NCBI GenBank assembly: GCA_018524725.1
Contig: JAEUWP010000028.1
Coordinates: 1 to 64,000 of the forward strand
DNA: 64,000 nt
Reading direction: 5' to 3'
DNA from: Podaxis mareebaensis
Lineage: Eukaryota; Basidiomycota; Agaricomycetes; Agaricales; Agaricaceae
Shown: one piece after another, positions 23,086-34,310 of the stretch
Position numbering within the stretch: position 1 is the first letter of the stretch
How the letters are laid out: each line of letters starts with the position of its first letter
The notes under the pieces: generated by a model
Told to the model about the DNA's origin: nothing
What the model saw: only the letters and a program-made list of their open reading frames with translations
Database searches by the model: none
Made by a program: the position numbers and the translations under genes

Positions 23086-25499
23086 TCAACTCTGCCCCCG
23101 CCTCATCAAATTCCTTCTCACCCTCCTCCTCTCCCCACCAATCGCGCCTTCTGATACACGCCCCCATTGTAAATAAGGTACCTTTCCTCTCTCAACACCC
23201 GCCACACCTCCCAATTCCGCCGTATCGTTAATAGTACTATCGAAATCCAGCATCCCCCAAACTGGCAACTCCATCTCACCCTTGACGAGAATCCTTGCGC
23301 CAGAAAGCTGCAAAGGCGGGACAGGTGTGAGTATATGCAGGATCACAGGTGAAGACTGTGACGGAGAAGAGGTCGAGGTGTCGGGGGAGACAGCGCGGAT
23401 TAAGCCCAGACCGACACAAGATGATTCTGAAGGTGTAGGTGGCGCTTGACCTTGAACGTATAAGGGCCCAGATCTTACGCCATCGTCTTGGGGAAACGAA
23501 ATTGTACGCTGGTGGTCAAGTTTTACGAAACCAACGAGAGCCCCGTTCAACACTCTACTCAATTCCTGGGGCACAACGTCTTCGCTCCCAGCACCCACGA
23601 GTATGATTTGATCAAATGCGGTGTGAACGTCGACTTCGTATGGAGGGATGGCGCAAAGGGGGAGATCAGTGTTCCATAACTGTGCTGTCGTCTGTACGAA
23701 GTTGTTCAAGTTTGCATCTTTCGGGGGTAGCGGTAGGGATGGAAAGATGGTGTGAAAATAAGACAGGATGGATATTGTGCGATGGTCGGCGGGTGCATAG
23801 TTCGTCGAAAGTATAGAGGGGGGAGCTGGCTCTAGGATATGTATCCTCGTTGCATGATGAGCATTATTTGAAAGTGAGGTCGGATTGAGAGAGGTCGAGA
23901 ACGTGGGGTCCTCGGTCTGGAACTCGAACACTTGCCCAGGCTCGACCATCTCCTCAATCTTTTGTGTCAAGTCCGCGCCGAGGCCTTTGGCCCAGCCCAT
24001 TGTATTCACCACGAGCGGAATCGCATCAGAAACCCTCTCATCACTCCCATCGCCCTCACTATCATCCACATACGTATGCTGCACATCCACCCTCCAAACG
24101 TCAACCAAATCCCTCACCGCATCCAAATACAAACTCGGCGTCGACCTCGGGGTCGTCGCACCAACAAAGTGTGCCCTCAGAGGCACAGTAGGGTGCGTAT
24201 ATGGCGGCCCAAATGCTGGCCTCGAGATCACATTCAACGCGACCATTCCTCCCGGTGTGAATTCCGATTGACCAAGGTCGCATTCGAGATACGCTACGCG
24301 TCTATACTGGGCGAGGAGCGTGTTTAGGAGAGTACGTGCAAAGGTGGATTTACCGCATTTCTTAGGACCTCTAACCAGGTATGTCGGATTCGTTTGGGAG
24401 GACGAAGGAGATGAAGGTAAGGGTGTGAGAGAGGAAAGGGCAGTGGACCAGGTCGGAGGGAGCATGAAGGGGGTCGTATCACGAGTCTGTGTCCTCATCT
24501 GTGAACCCGTTAGACGGGATGAGAAGACAGAAACGATATACACACCAAATAGAGACCGTTCAACTGGAACGGGGCTGATATCGAATTTCCGTGCCACCCA
24601 GAAGGTTCATACACGCCCTCGAAAATCCGACATACGCGTCCTAGACCTTCGACATTCGACCGTAATTCTTGTAGCAACACAAGTGCAGACTCCGTCTGTG
24701 CATGAGGTTGGAGTGAGAGAGGGAGGAGTGAGGAGTCAACGGCGACCTTGTTCCCAACACGGCCTTCAATCACCGGTAAGGGTGATGATCGAGGAGCAAA
24801 GATATTGTGCGATGTTGTCGACGGGTGTAAGGGGACACCATTGACGAGTACAGTCCCCTTCAGTAGCGTCAGCCTACACGTCCCAAGGACACACATTTTC
24901 TGTTCGGGCTCCAAAACAACAACAGTCCCCTTGCCTTCAACCTCTGTCCGGAGGCCCATCTTGGCAACATCATCACTAGACAAATAATACAGGTTCTGTC
25001 CCGGGACAGGAACGAACGTAGAGAGTGTCGTGCCAATATTCGTTTCTGGAAGTCGAGACAACCGAGCGGGGACGTCGATCAACCCAGATACGTCCATTGC
25101 ATTCCCGCCTTCATCGGCCGACGAGTCGTCCAGCGGCATACTAGGTGACCACGCTCGTCTTGCGAGGTGTGCCGGTGGACCAGGGAGGATTTCAATGTCG
25201 GATTCCTCTGATGGAACTTGAGAAACGGGTCCGTCCGAATCGTCATCTTCTGAATCAATGATGATCAGGTCGTCCTGGGTTTTGAAGACATCCAGTTTGG
25301 GTGGGGGCGGCAGAGATACATTTTGATTTTGTTTTATATCTTTCTTCGCCTTTTTCGCAGAAGGTTTTGTGCGTTGGGAAGTCGGTTTTCGTTTTGGAGA
25401 TTGGGGAGGAGGTGATGGCGGACGTTGAGGTGTAATCTCCTGCTGCTGCGGCTGTCGAGCGGCCTGGGCAGCTTTCCGAGCAGCAATTGCACTGATCAT
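23086..25499 (-). CDS. GRC3: GRC3/NOL9 polynucleotide 5'-hydroxyl kinase (pre-rRNA processing)
   Basis: Exons 25499-24546 and 24498-23086 give 788 residues. Known for the family: nucleolar kinase that phosphorylates the 5'-OH left by Las1 cleavage in ITS2, needed for 25S/28S rRNA maturation. Seen: a basic, disordered N-terminus (residues 1-130, lysine and proline rich), an N-terminal beta domain ending near residue 300, a Walker A motif GPKKCGKST at about 362-370, then LECDLGQSEFTPGG, the Clp1/Grc3 signature, and the C-terminal end YLQWGRVSEGAIGGE with an arginine-rich tail. The start ATG (MISAIAARKAAQ) matches the usual N-terminus; the upstream sequence GTGAGTG...CTCAAG suggests a 5'-UTR intron. 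Fragments of this gene occur at 14330, 18780 and 33160. Confidence 0.93.
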
Positions 25500-25671
25500 G
25501 AGACTCTTGAGAAATAAGGCCACAGCCGTGCAGTAACGATAAAAACACTCACCGAAGCTCGATGTCAAGAACCGCAAAACATAAAATTCAAAAAGTTGTC
25601 TGCTTATCTAATGCCACCTTGATCAATACCCAAAATATAATCTCGGTCCCCCTCAGAAAAATCCCTCAAAA
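25500..25671. promoter_or_regulatory. Bidirectional promoter between GRC3 and TSR2
   Basis: Only 172 bp separate the two divergent start codons. The stretch is AT-rich next to TSR2 and contains a likely GRC3 5'-UTR intron near 25500-25557. Both products act in ribosome assembly, so co-regulation is an inference from the arrangement; no specific factor site is claimed. Confidence 0.5.
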
Positions 25672-26259
25672 ATGGCTGAAAGCTCACAAACATCAGCATC
25701 ACCTACACCTCAGACAGTGCTCTTCGCACGCGGCGTCCTAGCCCGTCTCGCAGTATGGTCAACGCTCCGCATCGCAATCCAAGAAAACTGGGGCGGACCC
25801 GATGCCAAACAAAAACCAACATGGATAGCCTCCACAATCGTCGACAGTTTCGAGGAAGAAGCCGAGCAACCGGATGAACAATATATCGAGGAAATGTTGC
25901 TACAGATCATGGCAGACGAGTTTGAAGCGGTGTTGGAGGACGATAGTGCTGCGAGCGTCGCGAAGGATATCGTGAGGATGTGGGTGGAGACGCGGGAGGG
26001 GAAGGATAGCACTGTGAAGAAGTATGAGGAGCTGGCGGATAAAATCAAGGGGAAGAAGATTGAGGTAAAGGGGAATATTGAGAGTGATGATGATGACGGT
26101 TGGGAAGATGAGGAGGACGGAGAGGATTATATGGACGACGATGAGGATGAAGCTCCCCAGCTGATTGAGCACAAGGTTCCTCCAGCGCCCAAGAACGAGC
26201 CAGACGTCGATGAGGATGGATTCACGCTGGTCAAAGGGAAGGGCAAAGGACGACGGTAG
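25672..26259 (+). CDS. TSR2: TSR2 pre-rRNA-processing / eS26 chaperone
   Basis: Single exon, 195 residues, a normal length for the family. Known: Tsr2 escorts ribosomal protein eS26 (Rps26) to the 90S pre-ribosome and is needed for 20S rRNA processing. Seen: the WGG motif (residues 40-42) in IQENWGGPDA that names the domain, the following helical region with LLQIMADEFEAVLEDDSA, and an acidic C-terminus (DDDDGWEDEEDGED, DEDGF) ending in a lysine/glycine-rich tail. The ATG is the first in frame and lies in a context of AAAAATGGC. Divergent from GRC3. Confidence 0.93.
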   Translation: MAESSQTSASPTPQTVLFARGVLARLAVWSTLRIAIQENWGGPDAKQKPTWIASTIVDSFEEEAEQPDEQYIEEMLLQIMADEFEAVLEDDSAASVAKDIVRMWVETREGKDSTVKKYEELADKIKGKKIEVKGNIESDDDDGWEDEEDGEDYMDDDEDEAPQLIEHKVPPAPKNEPDVDEDGFTLVKGKGKGRR

Positions 26260-26827
26260 TCCGAGGTCCGTCGCCACCTAGCTTCTCTACTAGCTCGAAT
26301 GTAACTAGACTTCAGGAGATCTCTACGACTTTTGGTGCCTTATAACTGACAGCCAGGTTCCAATTTAATTAGATGGAAATCTCGAGCCCCACACAATGCA
26401 ATAGATATTGAAGTTGGTCCGATGATCATGAAATGCCTGTTTCTCTCTCCAGGCACGAGAAGCAGAGGCAAGTAGAGGAGGTATCATCGGGGGTACAGGA
26501 GACAGGGAATACAGCATACACAAAGTTACGAAGGCACAGGATCAACGTGGACCAGGGACCATAATTTCTTCATGCCTAAATCATACATACTTAAATCAAA
26601 ACAATCTATCATGGAATCATCTGGCGAAAATCCAGAGAACCCAGCAGCAGTACCAGCAAATACAAATACCCCGGAAAGCAACAGAAGTCGATGGAGCCGG
26701 TCCAACAACCCCCTCGAGCAGGAACAAAACAAGCCCAGAACAGCAGAAGGATCCTCGTGGCACAGACATGGGATGGCGAACACAATGTCAAAGAATCCTG
26801 ACAAGAGATCATGACAAGGAAGCACGC
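26260..26827. other. Intergenic, TSR2 to HAP5 (convergent 3' ends)
   Basis: No supported gene. Short frames on both strands (for example a proline/asparagine-rich one at 26572-26814) overlap each other and have no family resemblance. This is probably 3' untranslated sequence of the two convergent genes. Confidence 0.4.
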
Positions 26828-27759
26828 TCAGGCGAATTTGAACTTCCCAGAAGAGATTCGAGCTACGCGTATGAAGTTACCAGACTACCCGAAGCATTCA
26901 AAATGTCATAAAACCAAACACACCTGATTCAAAACCTCACTATTTCCACCCGCAGCATCCAACGGCATCGTATTTGATTGGTTTTCACTCATCCCCGGCG
27001 TCGAGTTCTAAGTATAAAAACACGGCACACCATGTCAGCAGGCCTAATCTTACGAACGTAGAGGGGAGGAAGGAAACCCAACGATATAAACCGATACGCA
27101 CGGGATCCCTCTTTGTCGCAACAGGGGCAGGTGCAGCCTTCTTTCCACCAGGACCATTGGCACTTGCAACCACTCCTGGGAAGGGCATCTCGTCCCGTGG
27201 TACAATGTCAATGAGGAAGTCGAACTGGTCGGATTTACTGAGAGCCTTTGCGATATCAGACCGTGACAGCGTTCGCCGTTTGTTCGAGTCGGCTATGATG
27301 AACGCTCTAGCCGTTATCTCAGCAATGAATACTACCCAAAGCAAAAGATTGCTGTCAGCATCCTGAGCGAGCACAACCGGCAGGCGCGAAGGAACCCACT
27401 CTCGCAAGCTTTGCAGAATAGAATTGGGGCTACGGGGTGGAACACATGGTGAGATCAGCATGTCAGTGTCATGACGGGGGTAGAAGCTCATGGCCGAGGG
27501 AGAGCAGCGCACCGTCAGCAGCTATCATCTAATCAATCCCTGCTTTAGTCCGAGCTCCTCTGCAAACGACCAATCATGTTCTTACCTTTACATCAGGATC
27601 ACTCTTCATGACCTTTTTAATTCGTGCCAATGGGAGTGGGGGGTGCCGGTAGTCTGGCGTTTCCTGCTCAGCGGCATTGATCTGGCGCTGCCAGAACGAC
27701 CGCAGAAAGTCGTTTAGAGGCTCTCCGGGTTGCACGTACGGTTGCTGTTGCGGCGCCAT
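26828..27759 (-). CDS. HAP5: HAP5 / NF-YC histone-fold subunit of the CCAAT-binding factor
   Basis: Exons 27759-27586, 27528-27513, 27429-27400, 27331-27102, 27007-26924 and 26884-26828 give 196 residues. Known: NF-YC pairs with NF-YB (HAP3) through a histone fold and binds CCAAT boxes with NF-YA (HAP2). Seen: FWQRQINAAEQETPDY, then LPLARIKKVMKSDPDVKMIA and FIAEITARAFIIADSNKRRT, followed by KSDQFDFLIDIVPRDE; this is essentially the full conserved core. Four introns interrupt the core, one exon being only 16 bp. The final 39-bp intron is unusually short; reading through it would end the protein six codons later (VCLVL then stop), so the extreme C-terminus is uncertain. Confidence 0.9.
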
Positions 27760-28017
27760 TATGATGGTTTAATCTAGAAATTACAATCGTCCCCTTCTGG
27801 CGTAGTGAGGTACTTGCTGACTAAGCGTGACCCTAACCCAACTTACACGGAGTTATTGGCGAACGAACATGAGCTGGCTACATACAAGTACAAATGACAG
27901 ACGACAGGCGACATTATACAAATAATAAGGATATCCGCAATGCTCAAGGTAACAGGGGAATGTCTGTCCGTGGTAGGTCCGGCATCACTGAGATACAAGG
28001 TTTTCTAATCCTGCTCT

Positions 28018-28928
28018 TCATAGGTTATGCTCCGCGACGTGCCGCATGATGATGAACGACGTCAATATTTCTATCAACCAAGTAATATATCAGTCGACGG
28101 CGACATTCAACGCTTATAACCAAGGCCCGAAACCCGAAACCAAAGACAGCTTTGGCTCAGGGACGGAGGAGATAACAAAACGAAACGCGTCACTCACCCA
28201 ACGCCAAGTGCGCAAACGGCTCATAGATTGTCAGCGTATTTCCGGAAACATCGAACGCTCGGACATTGGGAGGCTTAAGGTCATAATGTGCTACGAGGTA
28301 ATTCTCATTCGTCGTACACTATTCAAATCCACGAGGAAAAAAACAGCTCGATTAGTCATTGGGTCCTTCGGAGACGGACACGGCCAGAAGACAAGTTTAA
28401 TGCTCACCGTCCACTGTTGGCCACCAACGGCTTGATAACTCCATTTATACTCCCTCCCATCCGATCCTACGAACTTTCTCGCCAACGATCTATTCAAGCC
28501 CATATCGAAACACGGTCGGAACAACACGCAGAAGGAGAGCAGAAACGTAAGTAAGTCAGTCCCTTGAACACATTTTCCCCACACATCACGAAGAACACTC
28601 ACGTTCCAAATAAAGATGTTTTGCGAAGATAACGCGACATAGGTACTGTAGTCGCCGGGAATGGACTCTTCCCCAAAAACGTCACGTTCCCTAACAACTC
28701 GTCTGGGAGGAACTCGAGGACAACCGAAGGCTCGCGATTCAATGGCAACGAACTTCGATGTCTCGATGCTCGGATGGGCATTTCATAGATGTATGTTGTC
28801 GAGCGACCGGGGTGTCGTGTAACGTGGAAGAACATCCGGTCATACATGTCGTCAAAGTCAGAGTGGGTGTTCGAACCCGTGCGGTCTTCAAGTGCATAGG
28901 GTAGCGGTCGCGAACTAGCAAAATTCAT
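28018..28928 (-). CDS. DUF6593-family protein
   Basis: Exons 28928-28603, 28489-28408, 28318-28198 and 28070-28018 give 193 residues. Features typical of this basidiomycete family: an N-terminal strand region with an extended FFHVTRHPGRSTTYIYEMPI, a central REYKW (GSDGREYKWSY), and the C-terminal helix ILTSFIIMRHVAEHNL. The 113-bp first intron is longer than usual for this window; the other joins are standard. Function unknown. No signal peptide or membrane span. Same strand as HAP5, 259 bp downstream of the HAP5 start codon. Confidence 0.75.
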
Positions 28929-30342
28929 GGTTGTGGTGCACCACCTTGGAGCTACTGAGTTGGAGTGGAGGGGGTAGTGAAGGCTTCGGACGAAGAAGAG
29001 GGGACGAGGGGGGAGATTTCTGGTACGTGACGCGCTCCACCCACAGTTCTTATATCCCCTTGATTAAAGAGCACCAGGACTCAGGCTCCCCAATCCAAAT
29101 ACGGACGAAGGCCCGCAGTACGAGAAGGACTTCGAAACGCAAGTTGCATCATCAAACAACTCCTCTTTCAAGGACCATGAGCCGGTCAGATCTCGTCAAA
29201 TAGATTCGATGCAATATATATACAGTACCCCACATTCTTGGGAAAGCCGAGTCGATATTCGTTCGGGTCGGGAATGCGGTTACGGCAGCCCTGTTTTCGG
29301 GTGACGATCCAGACGTCAGACGCCTCACCAAAATTGGCTTGACGCCACTAATTTGGTGAGCGGAAATGTTATCTGGGTTTGAAAATTTTGTGCGGAAGCT
29401 CGGACTCGGGTTTGGGAGCAGTTGGAAATAAGAGTGTCTGTTCTGGCGATACGCCCTGGACGGAGTGTTGGGTCTGACAATGGTCCCTGGCAGACAAACC
29501 TCTAGTTGTTCTTGGCCTTGTGGTTCCTGATTCAAGATCAGTGATTATGCATGTCGAACGTTCCCAGTTACCATATGGCTGAGCAACTGTAGTCGTCCTG
29601 TTCGGAAAATTCAAATATTCAACACTGGTATGTCACGATGTCAAGTCCGAATGCCTAGACCACCACGGAGGTCCACGGGGTGCAGCACTGCCAGGATCGG
29701 GACCGCTATAGAATCATGGGCTCTCTTAGTCCCCCCGCAGAAGCGAAACACCCAGGAAACTACGTCAGCCAATACGAAACAACCTTTCGAACCACATAAG
29801 CATGACCACAGCCTCCCATGTCACCTTATTCATTCAGATTCATTGCTATCACTGACGAGCGCTATTTCGGGACCCAATAGTCCCTCAGCGTCAACCTTTA
29901 GGTGCAATGATAATAGCACGGGCGGTTAACAGTGGCGGGTCAGGAGGCACAATACAAAATATGTCAGCTCATTCCGACAGGTCGGCATGTCGGTGACAGT
30001 AACAGCCAAGATCACTAGTGTTGCATACATGACTAAACGAGCATATGGGTGTCCGCATGCCATATGACCCATGCTAGTTGACACGACCGGGGTCGCATGA
30101 CAACGAGGTTACCCACAACAGGGATCTTCGAAGAACCTGCTATGGTCTAAGTGGTTTATGGGCTGACATTGGCCACCACTGTAACTTTATCATTAGGTAG
30201 CGTATGAGAATGGACATTGCTATTGTTGACCGTTGTTCTCGGGAGTCATATCATGTGAGCATCAAGAGTATATTGCCAATGGCTCATGGAAGAGTTTGAC
30301 AAGTGAACCACTTGACCAAGTACCCAAGCTTGAACTTCGTGA
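28929..30342. other. Gene-poor region
   Basis: About 1.4 kb without a supportable gene. Short frames at 29152-29535 and 29369-29614 (minus) overlap and share no family resemblance. No terminal repeats were found here. Confidence 0.4.
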
Positions 30343-30350
30343 CTTCGTAT

Positions 30351-31054
30351 TAGGGCTGGGTTAAAATCAGAATCGGCCTAGTTATTAACGTGAGATTCAC
30401 CGAGGCGTCATGTGAGATGGTTTTCACAGTGTTAAAAACAGTGAAAAATGTATTACATAAGTTTTATTATACTAAGGGATGTAGGCGACATTTCGAAGAG
30501 AAAAAGCACGATCAAGTTGGAAATGCAATGTATGGAACCCATTACTAGAGGTAGTCATCCATATCCCAGTCATCGGGATGGCCACTGGGTGGCTTCGAAG
30601 TCAGCGAAGGAGCATCAACTACTCCTTCCCCCGTCAAACCCTCACCCCCAGCGAGATGGTGAATCGAAGCCTTGAGTGCAGGGCTATCAAGCTTGACAAA
30701 ATTGGCAACTCTCTCCTTTCTTGACTATCCTTGTCGGGGATGACAGTCTCGACCAAATCCAACAGCTCCTTGAGCTCAGCCTGCTTCGTCTCCACAAATC
30801 CACGATGAGCGGCAAGCAGAATCTCCTTTTGTTGAGCAGAAAGCATTGATAATGTTTTCAAGGTGCAAAGAATATTCACGACAGGGATTAGTGGACACGA
30901 AACTTCTCTGAGGGCGGCCAAAACTCCTTGTGCTGAATTTCACAATATTCGCACGCCCCGATCGACCCCCATGTTGTGAAATATGTTAAAAACATGTTAT
31001 TAACGTGTGAATTTGAAATATGTTTTTAACAAAAGAGTTTTTAACCCAGCCCTA
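30351..31054. mobile_element. hAT-like miniature inverted-repeat transposable element, 704 bp
   Basis: Perfect 16-bp terminal inverted repeats: TAGGGCTGGGTTAAAA at 30351-30366 and its reverse complement at 31039-31054. They are flanked by a perfect 8-bp direct repeat CTTCGTAT at 30343-30350 and 31055-31062, a target-site duplication of the length made by hAT transposases. Subterminal GTTAAAAAC motifs occur near both ends. The interior has a minus-strand coding relic (about 30921-30545): QQKEILLAAHRGFVETKQAE, then a one-base frameshift, then VANFVKLDSPALKASIHHLAG and a terminal HPDDWDMDDYL. No transposase of useful length is present, so it is non-autonomous. Confidence 0.85.
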
Positions 31055-31062
31055 CTTCGTAT

Positions 31063-33159
31063 TCCCCCAATGATCATGTCACCGGCCTTTACCACACCAA
31101 ATTTGACGAAAATAAACATAGCCAAGGAAGCACATTGCGTCGCCAAGCCTATCCCCTGTACCTGGAAGACAGAAGATAGTCCCACAAATGCGTGAGCCCT
31201 CTGTCAACGAGGTAGTAGGTGCTGGGAAAAGCTCAAACTTTGGGTTCTGCTTACAGGAATCCGCTCGTTCTGGAGTTCTAGTAATGCTCTCTGGAACATT
31301 GATCTTGCCAGATAGAGTGGGAGTACTTGCACGGTTGCGACCCGAACGGTGGCTTCCGCTCCACGGATATTTTTTTTCATGATCACCTAGAAGACGCCTG
31401 GTATTACGCTCTTTGCACGTTCTTTACACGTGCGGCCCTATTGCTCATGGCGTACGAATTTAGAAACAGGCCGATCAAGACTTATCGTACTCTGTTGAAT
31501 ATTTGAAGACCATTTCCCTACCATGGCGATGATAAACATGGTTGAAGCCAGTGTGTGGACAAACCTTTAGATATGAGCTATATTCAGCCTGCATCACATT
31601 CATTGATCCATCAACCTCAGGTCGATGAATCAGAGTCCGGACTGTTTATAGTCTACCCAAGGCACAGCAGGTCCAGGCGAGATAACAAACCAACGGCAAA
31701 AACCCGCCATAGAGCTCCAGCCAGTAGAGCTTCATGGACAGCTGCCACAGAAGTCATACGATCTAAGTTAACTGCAGAACTAGAGAATCACCGGAAATTG
31801 GAACTGCCTGTTCCCAATAGAAGAGCTAAAAAGTCAATCAGAGCGACAAATGACTTCATATACATGTGGTGTAAGCGAGATCGACTTGACCCCGAGTCTT
31901 CAGAAGGACACTACACACTCAGGTGATGGCCCACACATTCACCTCAGCCACAAGCTCTTCCGAACTGACGACGTCAGGCCCCTTTGTTTACCTCTTGCGC
32001 TCACACGAAATGGAGCATCAGATAATCGGACTATGAATTCGAGCTTTTTCGGAATGCTGACCAGCTTGATTTCATAGATGGCCTCTGATAGTGCAAACTT
32101 GAGCTCCAGCCGGTGCTATGAAGTCTTCCGAAGATCGAAAGGTTATACACACAAGGTATTTTTAGAAGTTCGACTGGGAAACACGGGCTGAAGGGGTGTA
32201 TGTGCGCACAAAATTAATGAAGATCCGGGTTTGGCACTGGAAGCCGTGTGTCTGGAAAAGAACGTGTAGATTGATGTCAGTATGCTCCACTGGGAGTTAA
32301 TTGTCGGTCAATTATTTCATCATAGAAGTGAAAGAGAAACGTAATTACGGCTGTATGGAAAGTGGGTCATTAGAGCGGAAAGGCTAGGTGGAATTCGCTG
32401 ATCCATTTTGAACGTAGTGGTTAAGGTAAGGTTCGTCGTTCTGTTCAAGGAGTTCATAATTTACCCGAACTATCACTACGGACTGGAGTACCGGATTCCT
32501 CTGTTGTTTGTCCCTGATGTAGTCGCGAGCTGTGGCACATGTTTCTATTTTGAGGCCGGATGGACGTAATGAACAAGTCAAAATAAGATGAGTGAAAACA
32601 ACAGGCGCCGCGTTGTGCTTCCATTCCCGATGATGTTCGGTGGTTTTGCAAACCTTGAAGGAGGCTCGAATTGACAGGCGAGCTTGTATAGCTGTACTCA
32701 CCAGGTTGTAAGTGTCCGCTAGCGGTAAGTGGGAGATGACGCTAGATATGCGAGTTATTCTCATTTGGCGATACATCATTGATGCATCAATGAATTTTGC
32801 TTTGCTTAATTGTATTTTATTCTGCTTCTTGGTGTTGAGTTCGAGCGCGTGTTTGCGCTGAACGGCTGACCCCGCTTCCCGAGAGCCCCATGATTAGCGC
32901 AGTTGTTGCTAGCAAAGCAGCTCCAGTGGCTGCAGAGATTGTACTACCTCAGCGTCCTCCATGGCCTCCTCCCTGATCTCCGAAGCATAATCTGCATAAT
33001 ACGCAGATGTCTCTCGAAAAGAGCGGAGGAGAGATGCCAAACAAAAACCAAACGTGCACCTCTTATTATCATTCTAACCAAACACTTTCAGAGCTCAGAA
33101 CGATAGATTCTATCGGCGCAGCCATTGATGAGTCGGTGTTTGCTACCCTTCTCGGTTAT
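31063..33159. other. Gene-poor region downstream of the MITE
   Basis: About 2.1 kb. The longest frames (31555-31926 plus, 123 codons; 32384-32779 minus, 131 codons) have no recognisable motif and no flanking exons that extend them. I do not call them genes. Confidence 0.4.
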
Positions 33160-33540
33160 CCAAGACGATGTCATCAACGTGGATCTCCGGACTGAGGCGT
33201 AGGGGTGGAGACAACTGTTACTTTGCAACCTGTGCAAAAGGTTTCATCCTCGGGATACGGACGTTGACGCTCCTGTGGAGGACAGTAGCCGTTTGTGGTG
33301 TCTGCTTAGGGACATTGAAAATGCCATACAGTGTGTTTTGCTTCTCAACCATCCGTTCTCCGTCTGTTGGGAATAAGATTGCTATTGGCACGTCATTCCT
33401 CTTTATATATACGCTCATTTTATACTTGTATTTTCTCCGGGAGCCGCAACCGACTATAGAAAATCTGGATCATGCGTGTCAGAATTTCGAGGGTGTTTCC
33501 GAACCTTCTGGGTGGCATGATAATTATGGCTGTGTTTCTT
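33160..33540 (+). pseudogene. Dispersed, degenerate copy of part of GRC3 exon 1
   Basis: The + strand matches the coding strand of GRC3 from about 24990 to 24590. Seen: GATCTCCGGACTGAGG (GRC3 has GGCCTCCGGACAGAGG), then SPSVGNKIAIGTSF (GRC3: EGRVGNKVAVDSSL), and NFEGVSEPSGWHDN (GRC3: IFEGVYEPSGWHGN). A stop follows GATCTCCGGACTGAGGCG, the frame shifts several times, and similarity is lost at about the position of the GRC3 intron. The N-terminus, P-loop and C-terminal half are absent. Far more diverged than the array fragments, so an older, separate event. Confidence 0.7.
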
Positions 33541-34310
33541 GGTTTTCATCCTGTTTCGTGGGTGCTTTTTGATTTTCTCTGTTGAACATGGTGGCTAGGG
33601 ACCTTCAAGCTTCAAGGTCTGTTGGCTGCGTCTGTTATTAAACTGCTGTCCACGGCGTTAGAGACTGTGTTCAGACGAGTGTTATGGTTTGGCCAGTTAA
33701 GGGGAGGTTGAGAACACAGTGCTTAAATATAACGTTGGAAAGGGAAGAGTTGTACGCTCCTTGAGCAATTGACCAGCTCTGGCCTAGTTGACAGCTACAG
33801 TCCGCTCCCAATCATATTAAGAATCTCGACTGAAACTACCATTTTATGCGCGCTCATAGCCAGTAGGATGGGTGACGTCATTGCTCGCTGAGCCTCGGAC
33901 CGTCCCGGGTCGGCGGCCTCCAGAGTTAACGTTACCAAATTTGGCAGCCCATGCAAGTCACGGACCTGTGCAACTCGGATGCTCAGCACAACGCAGCTCA
34001 CCATCCTCAATACAACGGTGTGTGACTCAATTTGGCAACCTCACATGGACTTCGGGACTTGTACACCTATTGTAACAGTGTAACAGGGTATGGTACGCGG
34101 GCTATATCTCTATTGAACAACAGAAAAGGAAGCGTTACGCGGAGAGACGCGACCTGCCCGAGGACACTCTCAAGTTGAGTCAACTGGGCTGTTGAGGCTA
34201 TGGGATGCAAATAGCTCGGAGCCCATGAAAGGTGGTATAAGTGCCAAGCGCGGATATCCAGTCGTTAACAGTGACCGGGACGTCAACCTTTCGCAATTAT
34301 TCATCCTAGC
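33541..34310. other. Intergenic region
   Basis: No gene seen. It contains the 5' flank of the membrane-protein gene that starts at 34311. Confidence 0.4.

Noticed and set aside
31555..31926. 123-codon plus-strand frame in the gene-poor region
   Set aside because: Mixed composition, no domain, no flanking exons; cannot be separated from chance.
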